A stretch of 8,789 nucleotides of DNA from Bacteroidales bacterium (GCA_028696755.1 JAQVGK010000116.1:1-8789), one strand, 5' to 3'. Counted from the first letter of the stretch, positions 1-7,799 are shown. The notes: a model not told the origin generated them from the sequence alone. Made by a program: numbers and translations.

Positions 1-160
1 GTTAATTCGCGTTAAGTTTTAAGAAGGCGTCAGCAAAAATATATGAGTTAATTTGGATTATTGTGTTTTACGAGTAATTTGTGCAATTGTCTGATATTCA
101 GCTAGTTACACAATTCTGTCATTGGTACAATCTAATGACTAAAAGATTACACTAGTCAGC

Positions 161-187
161 AAAAAAATGAGTGCGAAATTCACACTC
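161..187 (-). terminator. Intrinsic terminator after the secreted-protein operon
   Basis: Read on the minus strand, a 7-bp stem (GAGTGTG, loop AATTT, CGCACTC; plus positions 169-187) is followed by A and then seven T (168-161). One pair of the stem is a G-U wobble that forms only in the minus-strand transcript; on the plus strand the same position is a C/A mismatch, which supports the assigned direction. The hairpin begins 31 nt after the stop codon of the gene ending at 219, the expected place for the end of that transcription unit. Confidence 0.85.
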
Positions 188-218
188 TTTTCACATTATT
201 CATTTTATTCAGAAATTA

Positions 219-1922
219 TCATTTACTCTTATTTATCATTTTTGTTGCCACCAATTTGTCATCAAAAAATACATTTAAGAAATAAATTCCATCCGAAAGC
301 TCTGCAATACTAATACTATTATCGGTCGCCAATTTGTGTTGTTCTATCAGAATTTTACCACTAATATCAGTCACATTTACTGTAACAATTTGATCTTTCA
401 GAGAAATAGCATCAACAAAAACAACTGAATTTGCTGGATTAGGAAATATAGTAAAATTTCCATTAACATTCATGTATGCAATATCAGTAATAATTGTAAG
501 ATGCAATGTGACTATACTATCGCAACCATTTGCTGCAAGGAATGTTTGTGTATAATCTCCGCTTTCGGTATAAGTTGTTTCATTCCATGTGTATGTTTGG
601 CCTGTCTCAGAAAATTCATGTTCAACAATTGGCAAAACACTTAAATCCAAATGTACAACGCTATCACAATCAAAAATTGAAGTAGTATTTAAAGTGTATT
701 CCCCATCCGCATATAATTCATCTTCACCAAAGATATAGACATCTCCTTCGCAAATTGCATCAATAATATTTATTTCATAATCAGGATTAACTGTAAAAAT
801 AAAATCTTCGCTCAAAACCTGGCATCCGTTATCAGAAATTTCGCAATTAACTACTGCCGAGCCTGCACTAATAGCAGTAATAACGACTTCATTATCCGGT
901 GCAGTTTGCTCAATGCTAATAATCTCCGCATTAGAATTATACCAAGTTCCTGCAACGTCCGAACCAATATTCACACTTTCTCCTGCACATGTAAAATTGC
1001 TACCATTTAAAACTGGAGTAAGAGCATTCTTTATCGTTATAGTTTGATTTATTACCGCACCTGGACAGGATTCTGGATTATAAGAGCATAAACTTCTAAC
1101 ATCAAAAGAAATAGTTGAATTTTCTGCAACATATGGCGGAACTGTTCCACCTAATGTTAAAGTATTTGCAGTATTATCAACTGAGGTAATAATCCAATTT
1201 GGCAGCAAACTAAGATCAACAGCATCATCGTCTGCACCTATTGAATAAACAAGATTTAATTCTTCGCTCGGGCAATACTCAGTGTTTCCACTTAGAAAAG
1301 AAATTGAATTTTGATCACAAATTGTAATAAAAATGTCATCAGAAAACAAACTTGCTGGACTGTTGCATGAGCTAGCGGCATAATCGTTATGTACATCTGT
1401 ATCACAGCCTTCGGCACCATTTGCAGTAAAGGTTGTAAAAAGATTAGAGCCAGAATTTGTGCATGATTGTATTTCTGCATTAAATCTATATAAACCTGGT
1501 TCGTTAAACACCATTGAGAGAGCAACGGGGCGATTACGACTCACACAATAGTTGTCAAAAATGCCTAAGGTAAAAGCTTTGTACGTTATAAACAGAGGCC
1601 TAACAGAAAGGTATCCACTACCCTCTGTAATACTTTGTGTCATATAATCCGTTCCCTGGCTACGAACAGTATATTCAATGCTTCCATACTCACTAACATT
1701 ACCAATTGGATTTTCAAAATCATCTTTATAAATTGAATATTGAATTGCGCACAATTGGTCCACTAAACCATTTGAATAAACGCGAGCCGTACAAGTAATT
1801 TCTGTACCAGAGTAATAATAATCTTCAATCTCTGTATATTGAACCTCAGGAATCTGAGCGTAGCAAATAGGCGCAGATCCAAAAGATAGTGCAAAAAGAA
1901 TAAGTTTTGTAAATGTTTTCAT
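219..1922 (-). CDS. T9SS-exported Cys-rich repeat protein with type A sorting domain
   Basis: This is a 567-residue protein predicted to be exported and then passed through the type IX secretion system. Residues 1-22 form a signal peptide (MKT, hydrophobic core, ending CYA before Q23). Residues 24-205 match nothing I recognise. Residues 305-380 look like an immunoglobulin-like beta domain. Two related units at about 388-430 and 436-478 each end in a CDS(V/I)V-x-L-x-L pattern, a repeat often seen in Bacteroidota surface proteins. Residues 486-567 are a por/T9SS type A C-terminal domain, with the FPNP motif at 493-496, a VTDISGK core at 517-523 and the DGIYFLNV strand at 544-551. The mature part has about sixteen cysteines, consistent with disulfides outside the cytoplasm. 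The ATG lies 3 nt after the TAG of the preceding gene, so the two are almost surely co-transcribed. The role is unknown; adhesion or matrix binding would be a guess. Confidence 0.88.
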   Translation of the reverse strand: MKTFTKLILFALSFGSAPICYAQIPEVQYTEIEDYYYSGTEITCTARVYSNGLVDQLCAIQYSIYKDDFENPIGNVSEYGSIEYTVRSQGTDYMTQSITEGSGYLSVRPLFITYKAFTLGIFDNYCVSRNRPVALSMVFNEPGLYRFNAEIQSCTNSGSNLFTTFTANGAEGCDTDVHNDYAASSCNSPASLFSDDIFITICDQNSISFLSGNTEYCPSEELNLVYSIGADDDAVDLSLLPNWIITSVDNTANTLTLGGTVPPYVAENSTISFDVRSLCSYNPESCPGAVINQTITIKNALTPVLNGSNFTCAGESVNIGSDVAGTWYNSNAEIISIEQTAPDNEVVITAISAGSAVVNCEISDNGCQVLSEDFIFTVNPDYEINIIDAICEGDVYIFGEDELYADGEYTLNTTSIFDCDSVVHLDLSVLPIVEHEFSETGQTYTWNETTYTESGDYTQTFLAANGCDSIVTLHLTIITDIAYMNVNGNFTIFPNPANSVVFVDAISLKDQIVTVNVTDISGKILIEQHKLATDNSISIAELSDGIYFLNVFFDDKLVATKMINKSK

Positions 1923-1925
1923 AAT

Positions 1926-3932
1926 CTAGTTTTTAATTAATTTATATTTTACAGTTTTGTTAATTGTGCAAATGCTAACTATATACATACCTGTAGCTAA
2001 TTCAGAAACATCACAAGTGATTTTATCATTTGATAGAATTGTTTTTGATGAAACAATTCTACCGTTTAAATCGGTTATGCAAACATTTTGAATCTGAATT
2101 TGCGACGAAATAATATTTAATAAATCATCAACTGGATTTGGAAATATTTGAATATTCTTCCAAATCTCATCCTCTACAGAAGTTAATGAAACAACTGATG
2201 TAAATACACATTCTGACTCGTTTCCATAAAAATCTGTAACAGACCATGTTACATCAATCGTTCCTGGATAAAACTCTGTTCCAGCCAAGCTTGGCAAATG
2301 ATTATAATCATTAGTTATTAAAATTGGACCGTCGCAATTATCAGATAAAGAAATAATATCAAATTCATTCCCATTTACAAAGTAAGTAAGCTCTCCAAAT
2401 GCCAAAGTTATCGTATCTGGCTCTGGACAAGAAAAGATCGGTGCTGTGGTATCCGTTACATTTATCGTAAAATCAAAAACTGTTGAATTTCCCGATTCAT
2501 CGTTAACAGTTAAACTGCACACTCTAAATCCGGTTAGAAAAACTCCAGCTACTGGTGATTGTGTTATCTCCAACAATTCGGATGAAGTACAATTATCACT
2601 AATTGAGAATATCTGAGAGTAATCAGGCATCGTTGCTTGACAATCAGCTTCGGCTTCAATAGAAAATGTAGTTGTTTCATAGTTGACTATTGGAGAAATA
2701 GAATCCTCGACGGAAATTTCAAAACTTATCTCCTGAAAATTATCTGCTTCATCATAAGCGCGAAGGTAAGCCTGATAAACTCCCTTTCCAAGTATATATC
2801 CTGGATATGGATATTGAGTGTAAATAATATTTTCAGTTGAGCTTATTTCATCATTTGCACTCATCATATTTCTTAAATCAGGCATAAGCAATTCGCAATT
2901 CTCATTCACATAAAGCACAGTATCATTATGAATAGAGGTAATTGCAGGAGCGACTTCATCAGCAGTAATAGAATTTATATACCCACTTAAATAAGAGCTT
3001 AAATCAATCTGATGAATTTTTTGTTTTATTGAAATTATTTGAGTTAGCTTCTCGTTGCTGGCATAAAATGTAAGATTGTTGTTGCTGGTAATGCCTTCGA
3101 CCTGATGTAGCGTTTCGGAGAAACCTATTTTTCGGCGATTCCCACTAAAATAATTATTTCCCTCAAAATCATAGAGCAAATAGAAAAACGGCTGAACAAA
3201 ACTAGAATAGCCACATAACACAACCAGTTTCTTAGCGCGATTATAATAAGCTCCGGTAACCAGACCAGATACATCCAGCTCTGATTTGTAATAGGCAGTA
3301 TGTGTGCCTGGGTATTTTGATAGCGAATACAATTTAGTTTTCTCAGAAACCCATTGCTTTGTAAAAAGATAAATACTGTCGGTTGAAACTATAAATGCCT
3401 CGCAATCAAAATCAGTTTCATTTGCTTCTGTTGGAGAAAAATCTGTTTGATCGGAGTAAGAAAACCATATTGTATCAATAACTGGACTATTATTTAAAAG
3501 ACTTTGCTTTTCGACTCTTAATATTCTTAAGTTCGTTCTGTTACCCGAAACATTATTTCCAAAATCTCCAAGATAAATATAATTGCTATCCTGAGAGATT
3601 TCCTCTTGATCAACATTTGATGTTCCTGTTAGCTCCCAAGTTTCATACATTGATGAAGCTGAAAAACTAAAGGAGTACAAATTAACGTCGGAATTGTCAT
3701 TATGTGTCCAGAGTTTGTTATTCCAAAAAATCAATCCCGAAGTTTCCATCATTATATCAGGCAATTCAAAACTTACAGCTGCAGAAATAGATGAATTAGC
3801 ATAAGCGCATGTGCCATCATTATCTGTTGCCGATGAATTATAGTTTATGGCAAGCGGATCGGTGCAACCTTGTGTTTGTGCGTTACACATAAAAGGGAAA
3901 GTGAATACTAGTGCAATAATTAATGTTTTCAT
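1926..3932 (-). CDS. T9SS-exported beta-propeller-like protein with HYR-like repeats
   Basis: This is a 668-residue secreted protein. I start it at the ATG at 3932 because that gives a standard signal peptide (MKTLIIALVFTFPFMCNA, then Q19); the frame extends 22 codons upstream to another ATG at 3998. Residues 22-42 carry the GCTDPLAxNYN...DNDGTC motif common in Bacteroidota secreted proteins. Residues about 50-312 resemble esterase-like beta-propellers: SGLIFWNNKLWTHND, LGDFGNN followed by an LRILRVE strand, and DCEAF...IYLFTKQW. Residues about 325-409, 410-494 and 495-585 are three beta-sandwich units, each opening with a D-x-x-(A/S)P-I pattern like HYR domains. Residues 593-668 are a type A sorting domain (IFPNP at 596-600, ITDLNGRIV at 619-627, TGMYIVSI at 647-654). 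It is the first gene of a two-gene unit. No catalytic residues can be assigned, so enzymatic activity is uncertain. Confidence 0.86.
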   Translation of the reverse strand: MKTLIIALVFTFPFMCNAQTQGCTDPLAINYNSSATDNDGTCAYANSSISAAVSFELPDIMMETSGLIFWNNKLWTHNDNSDVNLYSFSFSASSMYETWELTGTSNVDQEEISQDSNYIYLGDFGNNVSGNRTNLRILRVEKQSLLNNSPVIDTIWFSYSDQTDFSPTEANETDFDCEAFIVSTDSIYLFTKQWVSEKTKLYSLSKYPGTHTAYYKSELDVSGLVTGAYYNRAKKLVVLCGYSSFVQPFFYLLYDFEGNNYFSGNRRKIGFSETLHQVEGITSNNNLTFYASNEKLTQIISIKQKIHQIDLSSYLSGYINSITADEVAPAITSIHNDTVLYVNENCELLMPDLRNMMSANDEISSTENIIYTQYPYPGYILGKGVYQAYLRAYDEADNFQEISFEISVEDSISPIVNYETTTFSIEAEADCQATMPDYSQIFSISDNCTSSELLEITQSPVAGVFLTGFRVCSLTVNDESGNSTVFDFTINVTDTTAPIFSCPEPDTITLAFGELTYFVNGNEFDIISLSDNCDGPILITNDYNHLPSLAGTEFYPGTIDVTWSVTDFYGNESECVFTSVVSLTSVEDEIWKNIQIFPNPVDDLLNIISSQIQIQNVCITDLNGRIVSSKTILSNDKITCDVSELATGMYIVSICTINKTVKYKLIKN

Positions 3933-3962
3933 AACAATGTCAATAATTTTGTAAAATTTATA

Positions 3963-3972
3963 TAAAAATAGT
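3963..3972 (-). promoter_or_regulatory. Candidate -7 region of the secreted-protein operon
   Basis: The minus strand reads ACTATTTTTA and ends 30 nt upstream of the ATG at 3932. Its TATTTTTA core differs from the Bacteroidota -7 consensus TAnnTTTG at one defined base. The same ten bases occur upstream of ptb at 7827-7836, at nearly the same distance from the start codon. No clear -33 TTTG lies at the right spacing (the matching position reads TTTA), and the region is very AT-rich, so chance is a real possibility. Confidence 0.25.
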
Positions 3973-4155
3973 GTAAATATTTTAAAAATAAAATGCATTG
4001 TTTTTTAACATATAAAAAATTGAGATTGTTTAGTTCTTTAAAACTCATAAGGCTTCATATATGTTTAATGGAAAATTTGTGTTGTATAAAATAAATATTT
4101 GCGTTAAGCTCGAAATAATACAAATTAAAATGGCATAAAAAACTTCATTATTGAA

Positions 4156-5307
4156 TTAAACAATCCTAAATCCTTTATTTGTAAAATAGTTGGCTATAAT
4201 GTCAGTATGATCACCTGGAACGATAAGATGGTGATTTCCAAGAGGAAATTCCCTTAAAATGAATAATGATTTTTTTGACATTAATATTTTTGCTTGAGTA
4301 CGACAAGCACGATTAGAGTCGTCGGTACCAATCACTTCACCAAGAGATAGAAAACAATATTCAAGTTTTCGATCTATCCTAAAAATTGTCACTTGCTGAT
4401 TCTTTAAATTTCCTCGCACGGCAGCGCCTTTACAGGTTTCGAAATGAGTGTCGATTTTATAGTTTTCGAGCAGATTTAATGGTGCTGTACAATGAGCAAA
4501 AGTTGCATATTCGCGGTTTGCATGAATTAAGTTTGCCATCCATGGAATTGATCCATTAAGTCGGAAAAGAGAAAGCATACCGGCAGCCGAGCACAAATCT
4601 CCTTCGCAAATTGCAGGAATATTTACCGAATTTAAAGCTGCAAGAGCAAGGCAAGGAGTATAGTTTTTGTCTTTAAGCAAACCAAAACATTCAAGGGCGA
4701 CAGCATCTAAATTATTTGATTTAATTAGTGCGTTCAGTTTTGAGGTAATAACTTGTGTTTCATTAAACGAATCAAAACTTTTGTTTTGGAAAGTCTCTGC
4801 AAACAAATTATCTGTTGTAGCAGGCTCGGCACTTAGTAGTTCATCGTGCGTAAATTCTGCAATATCAATATTTAAAACTTCCTTGATTAATCCAGAATCT
4901 GGAATACTTGCAACAAGCCAATCAGCCGGTTTACCAATCAAGCCAAGCTTAAAAGATTTCTCAAGTCCCGAATAATTAAGATAATCAGCTAAAGGAGAAA
5001 AACTATCAAGTTTCTTTAAGTCAAATATTCGAGTGCTTATCCCTTTTTCGTTTAACAAAGCTTTTACTTCGGTTGCCGAAGCCCAAGAGTTATCCTCATT
5101 ACTTGCGATAAAGCTGTATCGTTTATGAGCAGAAATACGCTTGAGAGCATTATGTTCTGAGCCACCTGTTAAGAACCAAATAACATCCGGATTATCATTA
5201 ACAAAATCGCTATGATTTACACCTTTGAACTTTTTGACAAAGCCGTTAATAGCATTTTCTACTATTTGTTCGGGGCAATCATTTGCCGCAGCAATATAGA
5301 TTTTCAA
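4156..5307 (-). CDS. FucI/AraA-fold (COG2407-like) protein of unknown substrate
   Basis: This is a 383-residue cytoplasmic protein with no signal peptide. Its C-terminal half resembles the L-fucose/L-arabinose isomerase fold. ALECFGLL (204-211) and PCLALAALN (218-226) lead into ICEGDLCSAAGMLSLF (233-248), then FAHCTAPLN (270-278) and a C-terminal GNHHLIVPGDH (357-367). By analogy with FucI, which binds a divalent metal through Glu, Asp and His, E206, D237 and one of the later histidines are candidate ligands; this is inference from pattern. At 383 residues it is shorter than true fucose isomerases (near 590), so the substrate may not be a sugar. The start is TTG at 5307: the frame closes with TGA two codons upstream and no in-frame ATG occurs near the N-terminus. 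It follows ridA by 29 nt on the same strand, probably as an operon. I am confident that it is a gene and fairly confident of the fold, but not of the function. Confidence 0.72.
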   Translation of the reverse strand: MKIYIAAANDCPEQIVENAINGFVKKFKGVNHSDFVNDNPDVIWFLTGGSEHNALKRISAHKRYSFIASNEDNSWASATEVKALLNEKGISTRIFDLKKLDSFSPLADYLNYSGLEKSFKLGLIGKPADWLVASIPDSGLIKEVLNIDIAEFTHDELLSAEPATTDNLFAETFQNKSFDSFNETQVITSKLNALIKSNNLDAVALECFGLLKDKNYTPCLALAALNSVNIPAICEGDLCSAAGMLSLFRLNGSIPWMANLIHANREYATFAHCTAPLNLLENYKIDTHFETCKGAAVRGNLKNQQVTIFRIDRKLEYCFLSLGEVIGTDDSNRACRTQAKILMSKKSLFILREFPLGNHHLIVPGDHTDIIANYFTNKGFRIV

Positions 5308-5336
5308 GTTTCAGTTCTTTAGTTAAACAAAAGCCA

Positions 5337-5711
5337 TTATTTAACGGCTATGGTTTCGATCTCAACAAGAACGCCTAGAGGAAGACCTTTTACAGCATAA
5401 GCAGCACGAGCAGGAGGATTATTTTTATAATAGCTACCGTAAACTTCGTTCATAGCTTTAAAATTTTCCATATCGCTCAAAAGACAAGTTGATTTAACAA
5501 CATTGTCGAAAGTATAACCTGCTTCGGTAAGAATGGCTTCGATATTTTTCATTACCTGTTCTGTTTGAGCAGTAATTCCATCAGGAACTGTACTAGTTTC
5601 TGGGTTCATTGGAATCTGACCGCTTATAAACAACATTCCGTTAACTTCGATTGCCTGACTGTAAGGTCCAATTGCTTTTGGTGCATTCTCGGTATTGATA
5701 ACTTTTTTCAT
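5337..5711 (-). CDS. ridA: RidA family 2-iminobutanoate/2-iminopropanoate deaminase
   Basis: This is a 124-residue protein, the usual size for the YjgF/YER057c/UK114 (RidA) family of small cytosolic trimers. These hydrolyse reactive enamines and imines released by PLP enzymes such as serine/threonine dehydratase, giving a 2-keto acid and ammonia. Family marks are AIGPYSQA (13-20), LFISGQIPMNP (27-37), a helix at about 49-64, and PARAAYAVKGLPLGVLVEIE (100-119). R102 and E117 are spaced like the substrate-binding Arg and conserved Glu of active members (15 residues apart, as R105 and E120 in E. coli numbering), so the protein is likely catalytic. The ATG follows an A-rich leader (A9 just before it) without a Shine-Dalgarno sequence. 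It lies downstream of a strong terminator after buk, so it probably has its own promoter or depends on read-through, and it leads into the isomerase-fold gene. Confidence 0.93.
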   Translation of the reverse strand: MKKVINTENAPKAIGPYSQAIEVNGMLFISGQIPMNPETSTVPDGITAQTEQVMKNIEAILTEAGYTFDNVVKSTCLLSDMENFKAMNEVYGSYYKNNPPARAAYAVKGLPLGVLVEIETIAVK

Positions 5712-5736
5712 TTTTTTTTGTTTTTAAGTATATTTA

Positions 5737-5783
5737 CAAAAAAGCCATAATTATTTACAAAATTAAGTAAAAAATCATGGCTT
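5737..5783 (-). terminator. Intrinsic terminator of the ptb-buk operon
   Basis: Positions 5742-5758 pair with 5767-5783 around an 8-nt loop. Sixteen of 17 positions pair in the minus-strand transcript (one is a G-U wobble; the U-U mismatch is at 5753/5772). The base of the stem is the strong AAGCCAU/AUGGCUU block, and the minus strand then reads a T run to 5738 ending at G5737. It begins 13 nt after the buk stop codon and separates buk from ridA. Confidence 0.85.
5758..5765 (-). promoter_or_regulatory. Candidate -7 box for ridA
   Basis: The minus strand reads TAATTTTG, a perfect match to the Bacteroidota -7 consensus TAnnTTTG, 46 nt upstream of the ridA ATG. It lies in the loop and inner stem of the buk terminator. 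No TTTG or TTG -33 element is present 17-23 nt further upstream, which lowers confidence. Confidence 0.3.
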
Positions 5784-5796
5784 AATTATTTATTTT

Positions 5797-6873
5797 CTAG
5801 AAATTATATTCTTTTGGTTGAATTTCGCCTCTAAGTACCATCAGTCCATTCATTGCAAGAGCCGACATTTCGTCTTCGCCAGGATAAACTTTCATTGGAG
5901 CGATAAAAGCAGTCATTTCATCAACAAAAGCGCAGAATTGTTTATTGTAAGCGATACCACCAGTTAAAATGATTGCATCAACTTTACCTTTTAAAACTGT
6001 AGCACACTGACCGATTTCTTTAGCAACTTGATAAGCCATTGCATCGGAAATAAACTGAGCTTTTTCATCACCGTTTTTCGCTCTCATTTCAACTTCGTAA
6101 GCGTCGTTGGTTCCAAGATAAGCAGTGAAACCACCTTTACCTTTAAGCATAAGTTTTACTTCGTCGTGAGAATATTTTCCACTAAAGCAGAGTTTTGCCA
6201 ACTGACCTGCAGGCAAAGTACCAGAGCGTTCTGGCGAGAAAGGTCCATCTCCGTTAAGTGCATTATTAACATCAACAATTTTACCTTGACGATGAGCTCC
6301 AACAGAAATACCACCACCTAAGTGAGCTACGATAAGATTTAACTCTTCGTAAACCAAATTATGCTCGCGTGCATATCTTCGTGCAGTTGCTTTTTGATTT
6401 AAAGCGTGCAAAATAGATATTCTTTCGAAATTTGGATGTCCAGCTACTCTTGCAATATCGTCGAGTTCGTCAACCACAACTGGATCGGTGATGTATGCTT
6501 TCACATCTTTAAGTCCTTTTGCAATATCGTCGGCGATAAATCCACCAAGATTGCTGGCATGTTCGCCAAAAGGAGAATTGAGCATATCATTTTTCATCTT
6601 ATCATTAACTTCGTAAACACCAGAAGGAATTGGTTTTATTAAACCGCCTCTGCCCATTATGCAGCAAATAGTGTTTACATCCTGCCCTGCTTCTTTCAAC
6701 TCACGTAAAATCGTTTCTTTTCTAAACTCGTACTGATCGGTGATATTGTTAAATGGTTTTAACTCCTCGGCCGAATGTTTGATATTTTTTAGAAAGACAT
6801 TTTTTTCGTTTTCGAATACCGCGATTTTCGTAGATGTTGATCCCGGATTGATTGCTAAAATTCTGTTTATCAT
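5797..6873 (-). CDS. buk: Butyrate kinase (ADP-forming, short-chain acyl phosphate)
   Basis: This 358-residue enzyme transfers phosphate from butyryl-phosphate to ADP, giving butyrate and ATP in the cytoplasm. Branched-chain isobutyryl- or isovaleryl-phosphate is also possible. It belongs to the acetokinase (ASKHA) superfamily: phosphate-1 loop INPGSTSTK (8-16), GRGGLIKPIPSGVYEVN (74-90), HALNQKATARRYA (156-168), phosphate-2 segment VAHLGGGISVGAHRQGKIVD (182-201), SPERSGTLPAGQL (213-225) and adenosine-site ILTGGIAYN (302-310). The length matches the butyrate kinase family and is shorter than acetate kinase (about 400). GRGG and LNGDGPFSPERSG are butyrate-kinase-type rather than acetate-kinase-type. 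The ATG is 20 nt after the ptb stop, which indicates one operon. The set looks complete, with no missing key motif. Exact acid preference cannot be read from the sequence. Confidence 0.95.
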   Translation of the reverse strand: MINRILAINPGSTSTKIAVFENEKNVFLKNIKHSAEELKPFNNITDQYEFRKETILRELKEAGQDVNTICCIMGRGGLIKPIPSGVYEVNDKMKNDMLNSPFGEHASNLGGFIADDIAKGLKDVKAYITDPVVVDELDDIARVAGHPNFERISILHALNQKATARRYAREHNLVYEELNLIVAHLGGGISVGAHRQGKIVDVNNALNGDGPFSPERSGTLPAGQLAKLCFSGKYSHDEVKLMLKGKGGFTAYLGTNDAYEVEMRAKNGDEKAQFISDAMAYQVAKEIGQCATVLKGKVDAIILTGGIAYNKQFCAFVDEMTAFIAPMKVYPGEDEMSALAMNGLMVLRGEIQPKEYNF

Positions 6874-6893
6874 TTATAAATATTTATTTGGTT

Positions 6894-7799
6894 TTACTTT
6901 GCTGTTAATGCTGCAAGAGCAATTGAATAAGTTTTAGTCTGAGCTGAATCACCACGTGATGATAATACTGCGGGGCATTTTGCACCTACGAGCATTGCGC
7001 CAAGCTGAGCGTCGAGAAGTTTGCTGGCAGTTTTGTAGAATACATTTGCCGACTCGATATTTGGGAAAACCAAACAATCAGCTTCGCCATCAACTACAGA
7101 TTTTAGTTTCTTTATTTGTACGCACTCTTTATCAATTGCAACATCGAGAGCTAAAGGACCGTCGATTAAAGCGCCTTTAATTTGCTCGCGTTCGGCCATT
7201 TTACTGATAATTGCAGCATCAACGCAAGCTGGCATGGCAGCCGACATTTGCTCGGTAGCAGCAATAAGAGCAACTTTTGGTTTTTCTATTCCTAAAGCTT
7301 TAGCTACACTAATTGTATAATTTGTAATTGCAATTTTTTGACTTAAATCTGGAGCTGGGATAACTGCCACATCACTAACAATAAGCAATTTTGGATAGTT
7401 ATTCACTTCCATCACGACAATGTGACTAAGAATAGCTTTTGGAGGCAATAGTCCAGTGTCCTTGTTTAAAATTGCACGCATATATTTATCTGTACTAACA
7501 AGACCTTTCATTAGAAAGTCTGCTTCTCCATCGTTAATTAGTTTCACAGCGAGATTTGCAGCTTTCATTTCGTCGGCTTCCTGCACGATTTTAAACTTAT
7601 TTACATCAATTTTTTCGTGAGCACAAACTTCGCGAATAGTTTTTTCATCACCAACGAGGATTCCTTCAACAATGCCTAAATCAATTGCATTACTAACGGC
7701 TTCGATTGTGTGTGCATCATTTGCAAAAGCAACAGAAAGTCTTTTTTTGGGTTTTGATTTTACAGCTTGGATGATGTCATCCATTTTAGTGATATTCAT
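6894..7799 (-). CDS. ptb: Phosphate butyryltransferase
   Basis: This is a 301-residue enzyme that exchanges the CoA of butyryl-CoA (or a related short acyl-CoA) for phosphate, making the acyl-phosphate used by the next gene product, Buk. It is of the phosphate acetyl/butyryltransferase family and of typical Ptb length, with no N-terminal extension of the kind found in large phosphotransacetylases. Recognisable blocks are a Rossmann-like start RLSVAFANDAHTIEAV (20-35), GEADFLMKGLVSTDKYMRAIL (91-111), the LLIVSDVAVIPAPDL segment (138-152), KPKVALIAATEQMSAAMP (173-190), KGALIDGPLALDVAI (208-222) and the C-terminal SSRGDSAQTKTYSIALA (280-296). The ATG at 7799 is used here; a second ATG at 7784 would remove five residues without loss of a motif. 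It is the first gene of the ptb-buk operon. Specificity for butyryl over isobutyryl or acetyl groups is inferred from the Buk pairing. Confidence 0.94.
   Translation of the reverse strand: MNITKMDDIIQAVKSKPKKRLSVAFANDAHTIEAVSNAIDLGIVEGILVGDEKTIREVCAHEKIDVNKFKIVQEADEMKAANLAVKLINDGEADFLMKGLVSTDKYMRAILNKDTGLLPPKAILSHIVVMEVNNYPKLLIVSDVAVIPAPDLSQKIAITNYTISVAKALGIEKPKVALIAATEQMSAAMPACVDAAIISKMAEREQIKGALIDGPLALDVAIDKECVQIKKLKSVVDGEADCLVFPNIESANVFYKTASKLLDAQLGAMLVGAKCPAVLSSRGDSAQTKTYSIALAALTAK

Noticed and set aside
34..41. Minus-strand TATTTTTG, a match to TAnnTTTG, near the left edge.
   Set aside because: No -33 partner lies at the right spacing and no downstream gene is visible in the window.
29..172. 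Near-direct repeat: GTCAGCAAAAATATATGAGT (29-48) and GTCAGCAAAAAAATGAGT (155-172).
   Set aside because: There are only two copies, with a 2-base length difference in an A-run, and the second copy overlaps the terminator T-tract. No flanking gene or target-site duplication suggests an insertion or attachment site.
3933..3998. A 22-codon N-terminal extension of the propeller-protein gene, starting at the ATG at 3998.
   Set aside because: The extension would bury a textbook signal peptide that starts at the ATG at 3932, and it is composed of codons from AT-rich leader DNA that overlaps the candidate promoter.
4082..4123. TTGTAT and ATACAA inverted arms in the gap after the isomerase-fold gene.
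   Set aside because: The arms are short and AT-only apart from one G or C, the spacer is 30 nt, and there is no T-tract in a useful place, so it is not credible as a terminator. No clear terminator was found for this gene.
6028..6642. Plus-strand open frames opposite buk, with similar ones opposite ptb and the isomerase-fold gene.
   Set aside because: They lie antisense to well-supported genes, give low-complexity peptides without known motifs, and lack start-site or promoter support.
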